Positions 8,820 to 17,252 of a DNA stretch of 64,000 bases are shown in pieces. Source of the DNA: Burkholderiales bacterium. GTDB taxonomy: Bacteria > Pseudomonadota > Gammaproteobacteria > Burkholderiales > SG8-41. The translations under genes and the position numbers were made by a program. A model generated the notes under the pieces. The model made no database searches. It was not told the DNA's origin and was given only the letters and a program-made list of their open reading frames with translations. Every line of letters starts with the position of its first letter. The stretch's first letter is position 1. Where the stretch lies: the NCBI GenBank assembly GCA_019635015.1, contig JAHCAG010000001.1, positions 1 to 64,000 of the forward strand. The letters run 5' to 3'.

Positions 8820-9491
8820 ATGCGCATATTGCTGGTCGAGGATGATGCGATGCTGGCCGAGGCGGTGACGCGGGCGCTGACCCAGTCCGCACACGCGGTC
8901 GATTGCGCGCGCAGCGGCGAGGAGGCCGACCGCGTGCTGGCCACCGAGCAGTACGACTTGGTGCTGCTCGACGTGGGTTTGCCGAAAATCGATGGCTTCG
9001 AGGTGTTGCGCCGGCTGCGTGCCCGCCGGTCGACCGTGCCGGTGCTGATGCTGACCGCCAACGATGCGCCGGAGGATGTGGTCAAGGGGCTGGATCTCGG
9101 AGCCGACGACTACCTGACCAAACCCTTCCGCCTGTCCGAACTCGAGGCGCGGGTGCGTGCGCTGATCCGTCGCGCCAATGCCAGCGTCAGCTCGGAGATC
9201 GTCAACGGCCGGCTGCGACTCGACATGGCCGGGCGGCGGCTGTACTGCGATGACCAGCCGCTGGAGCTGTCGCAGCGCGAACTTGCCGTGATCGAGCTGC
9301 TGCTGCTGCGTGAAGGCAAGGTGGTCACCAAGCAGCAGATCATCGACCACCTCTACGGCTGGGAGGATGCGTCCTCAAGCAATGCGGTCGAGGTTTTCAT
9401 CCATCGCCTGCGCAGGAAACTCGAACATTCCGGTGTTTCGATCACCACCGTGCGCGGCATGGGTTACCTGGTCGAAAAGGCGAATGGCTGA
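8820..9491 (+). CDS. OmpR/QseB-type response regulator
   Basis: A 223-residue two-domain regulator. The receiver (1-~120) has the acidic pair E7/D8/D9, phosphoacceptor D51 in LLDVGLP, T in MLTAND and the Lys in TKPF. A C-terminal winged-helix DNA-binding domain (about 125-220) ends with VRGMGYLVEK, typical of OmpR/PhoB proteins. Its stop overlaps the start of the sensor kinase gene (ATGGCTGA), so the pair is translationally coupled. The resemblance is to QseB/TctD-type regulators. Confidence 0.93.
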   Translation: MRILLVEDDAMLAEAVTRALTQSAHAVDCARSGEEADRVLATEQYDLVLLDVGLPKIDGFEVLRRLRARRSTVPVLMLTANDAPEDVVKGLDLGADDYLTKPFRLSELEARVRALIRRANASVSSEIVNGRLRLDMAGRRLYCDDQPLELSQRELAVIELLLLREGKVVTKQQIIDHLYGWEDASSSNAVEVFIHRLRRKLEHSGVSITTVRGMGYLVEKANG

Positions 9492-10857
9492 ATCTCCGCG
9501 CCGGCCGCTGCTGCGCACGCAGCTGCTGGCCTGGCTGCTGGCACCGCTGTTCCTGCTGCTGACCGCAGACACCTTCATCAGCTACTGGGTGGCGCTCGAT
9601 TTTTCGCGCCGCGCGCACGACCGCACGCTGGTCGGCGTGGCGCGCGAAGTCGGGCTGCACCTGCGGCGCGGTGACGGCGGGCTGCTGCTCGACATGCCGC
9701 CGGAAGCGCGCCGGGTGCTGCTCACCGACCCTGAGGACCGGCTGTTTTTCGAGGTGACCGAGCCGGACGGCCGCCGCATCGACGGCGAGGCGGTGATGCC
9801 CCCCAGCGGCGATGCCGCGGTGCGCCGCCGGCCCGGCGTGTTCTACGACGGCATGATGCACGGCGATCCGGTGCGCATCGTCGAACTGCGCATCGAGTCC
9901 GACAACGCCGTGGTGCGCGTGGCGGAAACCCTGAACAAGCGCAACGAGCTCGCGCGCGAGATCCTGCTGAGCGTGGTGCTGCCGCAGTTGCTGCTGATCC
10001 TGATTGCCGGCCTGGTGGTGTGGATCGGGGTGGTGCGCGGTCTGGCCCCGCTGCAGCGGCTGCAGACGGCGGTGGCGCGGCGCTCGGTCCGCGACCGCAG
10101 TCCGGTCACGGTCGACAGCGTGCCGGGCGAGGTCGGCCCGCTGCTGGATTCGATCAACGGCCTGCTGGCGCGGCTCGACCACGTGCTGACGCTGCAGAGC
10201 CGCTTCGTGTCCGATGCCGCGCACCAGCTGAAGACGCCGGTGGCGGCCCTGAAAACGCAGTTCGAGGTGGCGCTGCGCGAAACCGATCCGCAGCGCATGC
10301 GCGAGGCGCTCGAGGGCATCTATCCGCGGCTGGAGCGGATGCAGCGCCTGGTCTCGCAGCTGCTGTCACTGGCGCGCAACGAGCCGGATGCCGTCAGCGC
10401 GGTGACGCTGGCCCCGCTCGACCTGAATGCGCTGGCGCTGGACATCGCCACGGCCTGGGTGCCTGAGGCCTTGCGCCGGCAGATCGATCTCGGTTTCGAG
10501 GATGCGGGACGGCCGGTGACGGTGTCCGGCGACGCGGCACGGCTGCGCGAGCTGCTCGACAACCTGCTGGACAATGCGGTGCGTTACAGCCGCGACGGCG
10601 GGCGCATCACGGTCCGCGTTTCGGCAGAGCCGCCGCGGGTGGATGTCAGCGATGACGGGCCGCACATTCCCCCGGAAGAGCAGGCGCGCGTTTTCGAGCG
10701 TTTCCACCGCCTGCTCGGCAGCGGCGCGGAGGGCAGCGGCCTCGGCCTGGCGATTGCTCGCGAGATCGCCGAACTTCACGGCGGCGAGATCACGCTGCGC
10801 GAGGATTCTTCCGACGGCATCGGCAATACTTTCAGCCTGGTCCTGCCGCCGGCCTGA
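9484..10857 (+). CDS. Membrane sensor histidine kinase
   Basis: A 457-residue kinase paired with the regulator just upstream. It has a first membrane segment at about residues 13-35, a periplasmic region (~36-160), a second segment (LLLILIAGLVVWIGVV), a short HAMP-like linker, the H-box DAAHQLKTPVAALK with H247, and an ATPase domain with N box DNLLDNAVRYS and G box GSGLGLAIAREI. The N-terminal TctE-like organisation suggests sensing of an organic acid or envelope signal, which is inferred only. Confidence 0.92.
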   Translation: MAESPRRPLLRTQLLAWLLAPLFLLLTADTFISYWVALDFSRRAHDRTLVGVAREVGLHLRRGDGGLLLDMPPEARRVLLTDPEDRLFFEVTEPDGRRIDGEAVMPPSGDAAVRRRPGVFYDGMMHGDPVRIVELRIESDNAVVRVAETLNKRNELAREILLSVVLPQLLLILIAGLVVWIGVVRGLAPLQRLQTAVARRSVRDRSPVTVDSVPGEVGPLLDSINGLLARLDHVLTLQSRFVSDAAHQLKTPVAALKTQFEVALRETDPQRMREALEGIYPRLERMQRLVSQLLSLARNEPDAVSAVTLAPLDLNALALDIATAWVPEALRRQIDLGFEDAGRPVTVSGDAARLRELLDNLLDNAVRYSRDGGRITVRVSAEPPRVDVSDDGPHIPPEEQARVFERFHRLLGSGAEGSGLGLAIAREIAELHGGEITLREDSSDGIGNTFSLVLPPA

Positions 10858-10993
10858 GGCCCCGCGGCCTGTAAGCTTCCGTTCATTTACGGGAAAGCCT
10901 GCGCTCATCCAGGCGCGCGGCTGCCGTAAGCCTGCATCCGTATCCTCTGCTGATCGACCGTGCAAAAGCCGCGGGATTGACGGAGGAGTTCGG

Positions 10994-11863
10994 ATGGAAA
11001 TACTGGGCAGTTCGTTTTTCTGGGTGACGCTGGGACAGATCATGATGATCAACATCGTGCTGAGCGGCGACAACGCCGTGGTCATCGCGATGGCCAGCCG
11101 CTCCCTGCCGCCGCGCCAGCAGAAACAGGCGATCCTGTTCGGCAGTTTCGGCGCGATTTTCCTGCGCATCGCATTGACGTTTTTCGCGGTGATGCTGCTC
11201 GACCTGCCGTTCCTGAAACTGGTGGGTGCCGTGCTGCTGGGGTACATCGGCATCCAGATGCTGGTGCCTGACGAGGCCGACGAGGAAATCGACGGCCATG
11301 CCCACATGTGGTCGGCGATCAAGACCATCATCGTCGCCGACCTGATCATGAGCCTCGACAACGTGCTCGGCGTCGCGGCAGCGGCCAAGGGCAATGTCGT
11401 GCTGCTGGTGATCGGGCTGGGCATCAGCATCCCGCTGATCATCTATGGCAGCACCTTCATCCTGAAGCTGATGAACCGCTTCCCGGTGATCATCACGCTG
11501 GGCGGCGGCATCCTCGGCTGGGTCGCCGGCGAGATGCTGGTGACGGATCCGGCGATCGCCGAATGGGTCAATGGCCAGGCGCACTGGCTCCACAACTTTG
11601 CACCGGCGATGGGCGCGCTGCTGGTGGTGGCGCTCGGCAAGTCGATCGCCGCGGCAAAACTGGCGAAACTGAACCGGCTGCCCGAGGGGCAGCTGACTCT
11701 GCCCGAAGACGAGGAACCTGCACCGCCGGGATACCACTGGGTGCATCGCGCCTGGCGCCGTCTGCCCGACGGCACCCGCGACTATGCGGCCTATTACGGC
11801 AAGCTCGCTTTTCGTTACCTGCAGCCGCTCAGCTCGCGGCTGCGGCGCACGCGCAAGGTTTGA
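10994..11863 (+). CDS. TerC-family integral membrane protein (probable metal exporter)
   Basis: A 289-residue TerC/Alx/YkoY-type membrane protein. It has about seven hydrophobic segments and the two conserved acidic signatures, NIVLSGDNAVVIAMA near residue 20 and DLIMSLDNVLGVAAAA near residue 120. Family members export manganese or help load metal onto exoenzymes. GGAGGAG precedes the ATG. The C-terminal ~60 residues form a cytoplasmic tail with a proline-rich segment. I looked for a manganese (yybP-ykoY) riboswitch in the 136-base leader and saw no convincing one. A strong terminator follows. Confidence 0.88.
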   Translation: MEILGSSFFWVTLGQIMMINIVLSGDNAVVIAMASRSLPPRQQKQAILFGSFGAIFLRIALTFFAVMLLDLPFLKLVGAVLLGYIGIQMLVPDEADEEIDGHAHMWSAIKTIIVADLIMSLDNVLGVAAAAKGNVVLLVIGLGISIPLIIYGSTFILKLMNRFPVIITLGGGILGWVAGEMLVTDPAIAEWVNGQAHWLHNFAPAMGALLVVALGKSIAAAKLAKLNRLPEGQLTLPEDEEPAPPGYHWVHRAWRRLPDGTRDYAAYYGKLAFRYLQPLSSRLRRTRKV

Positions 11864-11898
11864 CCCCGCGGCCGGTACGCAGACCCGGCCGTACCTGA

Positions 11899-11941
11899 CG
11901 GGAACAACGGCAGCTGCAAGCCGTTGTTCCCGTATTTTTTG
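11899..11941 (+). terminator. Rho-independent terminator after the TerC gene
   Basis: A 13-bp stem, CGGGAACAACGGC paired with GCCGTTGTTCCCG, closes an 8-base loop and is followed by TATTTTTT. It is a textbook intrinsic terminator for the unit ending with the TerC gene. The roughly 150 bases between it and the Bug receptor gene show no further gene. Confidence 0.9.
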
Positions 11942-12095
11942 CATTGATCCCCACTTTTGCCAAAGCACCAACGTTCGATGATTGCGAGATGGAAAGCTTC
12001 GACACGGGCGGCTCGGGGAAAACGAGATATCCATGCAGTGCGCATAACAACCCTGGAGCAATGGCCATGTCGACCTTCTGTCCCGCTGCTCAGCC

Positions 12096-13064
12096 TCAAT
12101 TTGCGGACACGCCGGCTTTGCGCAGTATGTCGGCGAAAGTGCGCGTATCCTGGCGTATGGTGTCCGCAAACTCGCCCGGGCTCCCACCGAGCACGTCGAA
12201 ACCCTGACTGACCAGCCTCTGGCGCGTGTTGCCCGTATTCAGCACCTCATTCACCGAGGCGTTGATCTTCCCGATGATTGCTTTTGGGGTGCCTGCCGGG
12301 ACGATGAACCCGAACCAGTTTTTGAATTCGTAGCCAGACACCGTTTCACCCAGTGCGGGAATTTCTTCTGCGATGGCAGACCGTTTGGCAGAGGTGATTC
12401 CGATGATGTGTATTCGCCCAGATCTGTGCAGCGGCAGTAGGTTGGGCAATCCCGTCATTACGAGCGGAATGTTGTTTGATACCACATCCAACATGGCTAC
12501 ATTGCCGCCTTTGTAACTGATGTGAACGACGTCAATTCCGGCGGCTGATTTGAAGATCTCTCCGGCCAGATGCCCGCCGCTTCCTACGCCCGCTGTGCCA
12601 TAGCTGAGCTTTCCTGGTTGAGATTTGGCAAGTTCGATGAGTTGTTTGGCGGTGCTTGCTTTTGATGAGGGGTGTGTTCCCAACGCCATCGGTTGTGCTG
12701 CGATCAGCACGGCTGGCGCCAGATCCCGTTCTGCGTTGTAAGGCAGCTTCTTGTGCAGCGCCGGATTGGCGGCCAGCGCGTTCGGCGAAAGATATATGGT
12801 GTATCCGTCCGGCGACGCGTTGGCCACGATTCCAGTCGCTATCAAAGTGCCTCCACCGGGGCGGTTGTCAACAATCACTTGCTGTTTCCATAAATCAGTC
12901 AGGCGCGTGGACACCGCTCGTGCCACAAGATCAAAAGTTCCACCTGCGGCAAACGGGACGACGACTCGGACCGGTCGATTGGGGTATTGGTCGGCCGTGG
13001 CTGCAAGAGCCTGACAACTCACCAACGAGAATAGTGCGAAAGCCTGCCATGAAATATGACGCAT
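12096..13064 (-). CDS. Bug/TctC-family tripartite tricarboxylate transporter receptor
   Basis: A 322-residue periplasmic binding protein. The start MRHISWQAFALFSLVSCQALA gives a clear signal peptide and is preceded by AGAGGAGA; upstream codons in the same frame are not used. The mature part begins YPNRPVRVVVPFAAGGTFDLVAR, the standard Bug N-terminus, and includes VDNRPGGGT. Such receptors bind carboxylates in the periplasm; orphan copies without TctAB permeases are typical of Burkholderiales, and none is nearby. It is divergent from the enolase-superfamily gene. The palindrome between them is repeated before the GntR gene, so the GntR protein probably controls both. Confidence 0.92.
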   Translation of the reverse strand: MRHISWQAFALFSLVSCQALAATADQYPNRPVRVVVPFAAGGTFDLVARAVSTRLTDLWKQQVIVDNRPGGGTLIATGIVANASPDGYTIYLSPNALAANPALHKKLPYNAERDLAPAVLIAAQPMALGTHPSSKASTAKQLIELAKSQPGKLSYGTAGVGSGGHLAGEIFKSAAGIDVVHISYKGGNVAMLDVVSNNIPLVMTGLPNLLPLHRSGRIHIIGITSAKRSAIAEEIPALGETVSGYEFKNWFGFIVPAGTPKAIIGKINASVNEVLNTGNTRQRLVSQGFDVLGGSPGEFADTIRQDTRTFADILRKAGVSAN

Positions 13065-13115
13065 GAGATCTCCTCTGGTTGCGTTGAGGAAAATTGTTGT
13101 TATATCCTTCAACTC

Positions 13116-13130
13116 ATACGTATGATACGT
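13116..13130 (+). promoter_or_regulatory. Candidate GntR operator 1
   Basis: ATACGTATGATACGT contains the perfect 13-base inverted repeat ACGTAT-g-ATACGT (13118-13130). It lies between the divergent Bug receptor and enolase-superfamily genes. A nearly identical site is at 15070-15083 between the GntR regulator gene and the TauD gene. Repetition of a palindrome in both divergent regions of one cluster is strong evidence for the binding site of the local regulator. Confidence 0.75.
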
Positions 13131-13169
13131 AAATTTCTTATTCTTACAACCCTTAATGAAGGCATGAAC

Positions 13170-14255
13170 ATGGTTATTCGCGAAATCGTGGTCCGGCAAC
13201 TGTGTTTGCCCCTGACTAAGCCCTATAAAGTGTCTTTCCGTACATATACCGAGTTCGAACCGGTAATCGTCGAAATGGTTTCCGAGGATGGCTCGGTAGG
13301 TTGGGGTGAGGCCTACGTTCCGGCCGGGTCTACCCGGGAAACGGCCGAGAGCGCATGGCAGTTTTGCTGTTCGCATGCGGAAAGACTGGTTGGCAGAACG
13401 GCCGCCGAAATCGGAGATTTAATTGATGCCGAAGTGGAAGAGTCGCCCTTCGCGTCCTGCGCCATGATGTCGGCGGTGGCGATGGTCACTCGTCACCCCG
13501 CCCTTGTGGTGGACTCGGAGATACGCGTCCCGTTGCTGGTGCCGGTATCGGCGACAGAGAAGGCGGCCATTGCCGCGGAAGTTGAAGAGCGGCTCGAACA
13601 AGGTTATCGCACGTTCAAGGTCAAGGTGGGCTGGGATGTGGATGCTGATCTGCAGCGCGTCCGGTGGGTGCAGCAAGCCCTGCGCGGTCGCGCCTTGATT
13701 ACCATGGATGCCAATCGGGGATACGACGCTGCTCAGGGAGCACACTTCGCTGCCGCACTTGATCCGGAAGGGATACTTCTGTTTGAGCAACCTTGTGAGG
13801 CCGATGAGTGGGAGGCTAACGCCCGGATTGCAAAGTTGTCGAAGGTGCCGTTGATGTTGGATGAATCCATTCGTAACGTGCGGGACATAGAGCGTGCCGC
13901 TGCATTGCCGGGCGTGCGTTATGTCAAGCTCAAACTGAAACGGGTTGGTGGAGTTGATAGGGCTTTGAGTGCGATGCGCCGTGCAAAGGAGCTGGGGCTG
14001 GGAATTTGCCTGGGCGATGGTGTTGCCACCGAGATTTTGTGCTGGATCGAAGCCTGTGTATCGCGCGGGTTCTTAGCTGGCGCAGGCGACATGAATGGCT
14101 TTTTGAAGCCCAAGACAAAACTGTTGGTTAACTCGCTACCGTTCGAGCGTGGCGATATCGTTCTGCGCCCGGGGTACTGGCCGATTGTTGATCGCAAAGC
14201 GTTGCGTGAGCACCAAACGCGAGAGTCGCGCTATACGGTGTTGGCGACGGCCTAA
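13170..14255 (+). CDS. Enolase-superfamily enzyme (muconate cycloisomerase/dipeptide epimerase type)
   Basis: A 361-residue enzyme with a capping domain (1-~125) and a TIM barrel. Catalytic K150 and K152 are in FKVKVGW. Metal ligands are D180 (TMDANRGYD), E206 (LFEQPCE) and D231 (MLDES). The opposite-face lysine is in KLKLKRVGG (K253/K255/K257). Lysines on both faces fit the muconate-lactonising subgroup, which includes cycloisomerases, o-succinylbenzoate synthases and epimerases; the substrate is not determined. ATG 13170 is chosen because GAAGG lies seven bases upstream. It overlaps the convergent GntR gene by four bases and shares its operator. Confidence 0.88.
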   Translation: MVIREIVVRQLCLPLTKPYKVSFRTYTEFEPVIVEMVSEDGSVGWGEAYVPAGSTRETAESAWQFCCSHAERLVGRTAAEIGDLIDAEVEESPFASCAMMSAVAMVTRHPALVVDSEIRVPLLVPVSATEKAAIAAEVEERLEQGYRTFKVKVGWDVDADLQRVRWVQQALRGRALITMDANRGYDAAQGAHFAAALDPEGILLFEQPCEADEWEANARIAKLSKVPLMLDESIRNVRDIERAAALPGVRYVKLKLKRVGGVDRALSAMRRAKELGLGICLGDGVATEILCWIEACVSRGFLAGAGDMNGFLKPKTKLLVNSLPFERGDIVLRPGYWPIVDRKALREHQTRESRYTVLATA

Positions 14256-15013
14256 ATGCTGCCTTCAATGGTCCGGTAATGATATTTAGTGGCGTCAAAA
14301 ATGCGTGTGCGAAATTCGACAGGCGCATTACGATACGTGTATGCAGTTCTTTCGACGCGCAGCACGGGGCTGTTGTTACGGATTTTTAGTGCCTTGGCGT
14401 CAGCAGGTGTGGCTAATGCAGCATGAATATGCTCTTCAATGCGAATTACGTTGATGCCACATTCATCCTGATATGCGGCGTAAAGATTTTCCTGTGCGTT
14501 GCGGATCGCGCTGGCAGTAAGTTTGCTGAACAATCGTGCCGGCAAGGTAATGTCCAGTGTCGCCACGGTTTTCTCTTCGTCGATGCTAATCATGGATAAG
14601 CGGAAAACAGGCGTCTTGCCGTCAGAGGGCAGTGCGAGCCGTGCCGACTCTTCGGGCGTGGCAACATCCTTAACGAACGAGAGCAGTTCCCGGCCCGGCA
14701 GTATCTGGCGGCCATTTTTGTCATGAATATGCGAAAACTGGTAGCGCTGGCGAAGTCGAGAGTGACGTGCGACAAAGGTGCCCTTGCCCTGCTTGCGCAC
14801 AAGGATGTTCGAAGCCACCAGTTCGCCGATGCCGGCACGGATTGTGAAAACTGCGACGCCGAAGCGCTCGGCGAGTTGGTTTTCGGTCGGTAGTTGCTCA
14901 CCCGGCTTCCATTCGCCTTCGGCGAGACATTGAAGAATGCGCTGCTCAACCTGCTTGTAGAGAGGGTCGGGACCACTAACATCGAGCCCGGTAGAATGTT
15001 GTTTTTGTGGCAT
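14252..15013 (-). CDS. GntR-family (HutC subfamily) transcriptional regulator
   Basis: A 253-residue repressor-type protein. The N-terminal winged helix (about 15-85) has PLYKQVEQRI, PGEQLPTENQLAERFGV and VRKQGKGTFVA. The C-terminal ~160 residues are a UTRA effector domain (PVFRLSMIS, NSPVLRVERTAY, FRTRIFDATKYHY). HutC-type regulators bind small metabolites and usually repress their own cluster. The palindrome at 15070-15083 lies just upstream of its start and a second copy controls the Bug and enolase genes, which supports autoregulation and local control. Confidence 0.92.
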   Translation of the reverse strand: MPQKQHSTGLDVSGPDPLYKQVEQRILQCLAEGEWKPGEQLPTENQLAERFGVAVFTIRAGIGELVASNILVRKQGKGTFVARHSRLRQRYQFSHIHDKNGRQILPGRELLSFVKDVATPEESARLALPSDGKTPVFRLSMISIDEEKTVATLDITLPARLFSKLTASAIRNAQENLYAAYQDECGINVIRIEEHIHAALATPADAKALKIRNNSPVLRVERTAYTYRNAPVEFRTRIFDATKYHYRTIEGSI

Positions 15014-15069
15014 GAATATGCGCTTGATATATATGGAAATTATAGCTCAGTTGCCAATCCTTTAAAAGA

Positions 15070-15083
15070 TACGTATGATACGC
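15070..15083 (+). promoter_or_regulatory. Candidate GntR operator 2
   Basis: TACGTATGATACGC matches operator 1 at 13 of 14 positions and contains ACGTAT-g-ATACGC. It sits between the divergent GntR and TauD genes, about 57 bases upstream of the GntR start codon and 45 upstream of the TauD start. One protein bound here could regulate both directions. Confidence 0.75.
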
Positions 15084-15127
15084 ATGTATTATATTCAAAG
15101 ATCGTCTGAGACCCTAGGAGACGCACT

Positions 15128-16012
15128 GTGCAAGCAGCCCAGGAAATAGCCCGTAAGCAAGAGTTGGCCCCTCAAATCATTCCCTCCGGCAAGGGCTGCG
15201 GCGCTGAAGTTACCGGCGTCGACCTCGCCGCGCTCGATCCGGCTACCGTGGAGACGCTGCACCGCGCGGTGCGGGAGCACCTGGTGGTGGTGGTCCGCGG
15301 CCAGCCGATTTCCGACCCGCAGCTGATCGCGCTGGGCAAGACCTTCGGCGAGTTGGAGCCGCCGGGTATGAGCATAATCGGCAAGCCATACCTTGACGAG
15401 TTCCCCGACATTCTGGTGATTTCGAATGTCATGGAGCAGGGAATTCCAAAAGGTAATCTTGGATCAGGCGAAGCGATCTGGCATACCGACATGTCATATC
15501 GTCCGAAACCCTGCACGATTGCGATTTTGCATGCACTGGAAGTGCCGCCGAGCGGCGGCAATACCTATTTCGCCAACCAGTATATGGCCTATGAAGCACT
15601 TTCGGACGAGTTGAAGCAGAAGCTCGATGGCCTCGAGGTGATCCACGACGAGACCTATAACAGCGGAGGCCAGTTGCGCAAAGGCTTCAAGGAGATCACG
15701 GATCCGCGCGAAGCGCCGGGTGCACGGCACAAGGTGTTCCGCACCCATCCGCAGACGGGGCGCAAGGCGCTATACCTCGGCCGCCGCCGCAACGCATATA
15801 TCGTCGGCCTGCCGCTGGAGGACAGCGAGCGCCTGCTCGACCAGCTGTGGGCTCATGCTTCCCGGCCGGAATTCGTTTGGCACAATGAATGGAAGGCCGG
15901 TGACACGCTCATCTGGGACAACCGCTGCCTGATTCACCGTCGAGACTCTTTTGATGCGAGCCAGCGGCGGATGATGCACCGCGTGCAGATCCGCGGCGAA
16001 GCGACGCAATAA
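15128..16012 (+). CDS. TauD/TfdA-family Fe(II)/2-oxoglutarate dioxygenase
   Basis: A 294-residue dioxygenase starting at GTG with TAGGAGA upstream. The iron ligands are intact: H119 and D121 in IWHTDMSYR and H260 in DNRCLIHRR; the C-terminal HRVQIRG supplies the 2-oxoglutarate Arg. It is the closest homologue in the window of the degenerate protein at 6413-7261. Control by the adjacent GntR regulator, together with a Bug receptor and an enolase-type enzyme, suggests uptake and breakdown of a carboxylated aromatic or branched acid. This is inference. Confidence 0.9.
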   Translation: MQAAQEIARKQELAPQIIPSGKGCGAEVTGVDLAALDPATVETLHRAVREHLVVVVRGQPISDPQLIALGKTFGELEPPGMSIIGKPYLDEFPDILVISNVMEQGIPKGNLGSGEAIWHTDMSYRPKPCTIAILHALEVPPSGGNTYFANQYMAYEALSDELKQKLDGLEVIHDETYNSGGQLRKGFKEITDPREAPGARHKVFRTHPQTGRKALYLGRRRNAYIVGLPLEDSERLLDQLWAHASRPEFVWHNEWKAGDTLIWDNRCLIHRRDSFDASQRRMMHRVQIRGEATQ

Positions 16013-16033
16013 GCAACTCGCGCCACGGCACGG

Positions 16034-16062
16034 AAGCCCGCGGCAGGCCGCGGGCTTTTTTG
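16034..16062 (+). terminator. Rho-independent terminator after the TauD gene
   Basis: GCCCGCGG pairs with CCGCGGGC around CAGG and is followed by a run of six T. A-residues before the stem could make it work on both strands; the small minus-strand gene at 16079-16261 ends just beyond it. Confidence 0.9.
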
Positions 16063-16078
16063 TGTCCGGCGGTGGAGT

Positions 16079-16261
16079 TCAGCGGGTGACGCAGCCGCGG
16101 CGGCGATTCTCGGCGGCGGCCATGTGGCGCAGGCAGATCGCGACAGCGGGGATATTCACTGCGACATGGAAGGGCATGCGCAGGCGGCTCGCGAGCCAGG
16201 CCCGGCGCAGCGCGGAATCGGCGGCAGGGTCGGATTGCAGCGGCAAGACGAGTTGCTTCAT
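16079..16261 (-). CDS. Small basic protein of unknown function (60 residues)
   Basis: A 60-residue reading frame starting MKQLVLPLQS with a perfect AGGAGG ribosome site at correct spacing on the minus strand. The protein has a central LRMPFHVAVNIPAVAICLRH segment, which is amphipathic to hydrophobic, and a basic end (ENRRRGCVTR). The strong ribosome site and a terminator just past its stop support expression. I do not recognise the family. An AT-neutral, structured-looking region without genes lies upstream. Confidence 0.6.
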   Translation of the reverse strand: MKQLVLPLQSDPAADSALRRAWLASRLRMPFHVAVNIPAVAICLRHMAAAENRRRGCVTR

Positions 16262-16649
16262 GCGGCGACCTCCTGTGAACTCAACGTGGGCACATGGTGC
16301 AGCGTTGACTCGTGCCTTCATTATCGGCAGCCGCTGCCTCTTTCTTGAGCAGATCAGGGGGTGGTACGTGGTCCATTTCGCCGGATGGCCATAGGCCGCA
16401 GCCTGCGCAAAAGCAAAGGGCGCGGCTCGCGCCACGCCCTCCGGGTTCACTTCGGCCTTCCGGTCGGGGCAACCCTCGAACTTCCGTTCAGGGTGGTCGC
16501 CGCCGCTTCGCATCAGGTACACCCGACGAGGGGCGCGCACAACAGCGAAGGTCAGTGGCAGCAACCGGGGGTTGCACTTTGGTCCGGGTAACTGCCCCGT
16601 TCCGGAACTGCCGAAGCTGTTTTCATTAACGGCAGCGGTCGGCCGGGCT
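16262..16649. other. 388-base region without a recognised gene
   Basis: No convincing protein gene lies between the 60-residue gene and the methyltransferase gene. The stretch has several short GC-rich self-complementary segments, for example GGGCG pairing with CGCCC around 16419-16440, and could hold a structured RNA or the long leader of the small gene. I could not match it to tmRNA, 6S RNA or SRP RNA. Confidence 0.3.
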
Positions 16650-17252
16650 TTAGCCCTCCGTCGGCCTTTGCGCCAGCCATACGGTATGCCCGCCGCAATC
16701 CGGATCCTCGACCCGGTGCAGCAGGACCCGGAAGCCGGCTGCGGCGAGCAGGGTTTCGTATTCCGTGCTGTCCAGGCTGGCGTGATACAGCGCATGGCCG
16801 TAAATCCCGCCCATCGCCACGCCAGCCTGCGGCCCGGAGGTGAACAGCAGCAGAGCGGCCGGCGCGGCATGGCGCGCGAATGCCGGAAACATCGCGCGCT
16901 GCTCCTGCGGATCGAGATGGAAAAAACTGTCCCAGGCGATGATTGCGTCGAAGCGGCGGCCGAGGTCGAGTCCGCGCATGTCAGCCTCGAGCCAGTCGCC
17001 GTCCGGGTAACGTTCACGGCACAGTGCGATCATTGCCGATGCCGCATCGACGCCGGTGACGCGGCAGCCGGCATCGATGAAGAATTTCGCGATCGGTTCG
17101 GCGCTGCCGCAGCCGAGGTCGAGAATTTCACGTCGCCCGCCCAGCCGCGACAGCAGGGCATTGAGGTAATGCCGCTCCATCAGGGCCTTGCTGCGGTCGC
17201 GGTCGAACTGCCGCGCGACCGCTTCGTAGACGGCCCTGATGCCAGACGACAT
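16650..17252 (-). CDS. Class I SAM-dependent methyltransferase
   Basis: A 200-residue cytoplasmic methyltransferase. Motif I is EILDLGCGSAEPIAKF (about residues 43-58), with the acidic residue at the end of strand 2 in VTGVDAAS and motif IV-like DAIIAWDSFFHL. The substrate is not evident; the fold is of the small-molecule methyltransferase type. Its ATG overlaps the stop of the upstream VOC-family gene by one base (TGATG), so the two are co-translated. Confidence 0.85.
   Translation of the reverse strand: MSSGIRAVYEAVARQFDRDRSKALMERHYLNALLSRLGGRREILDLGCGSAEPIAKFFIDAGCRVTGVDAASAMIALCRERYPDGDWLEADMRGLDLGRRFDAIIAWDSFFHLDPQEQRAMFPAFARHAAPAALLLFTSGPQAGVAMGGIYGHALYHASLDSTEYETLLAAAGFRVLLHRVEDPDCGGHTVWLAQRPTEG

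Noticed and set aside
10858..10993. Manganese (yybP-ykoY) riboswitch upstream of the TerC gene
   Set aside because: The 136-base leader lacks the conserved core segments I would expect, and no clear anti-terminator arrangement is visible.
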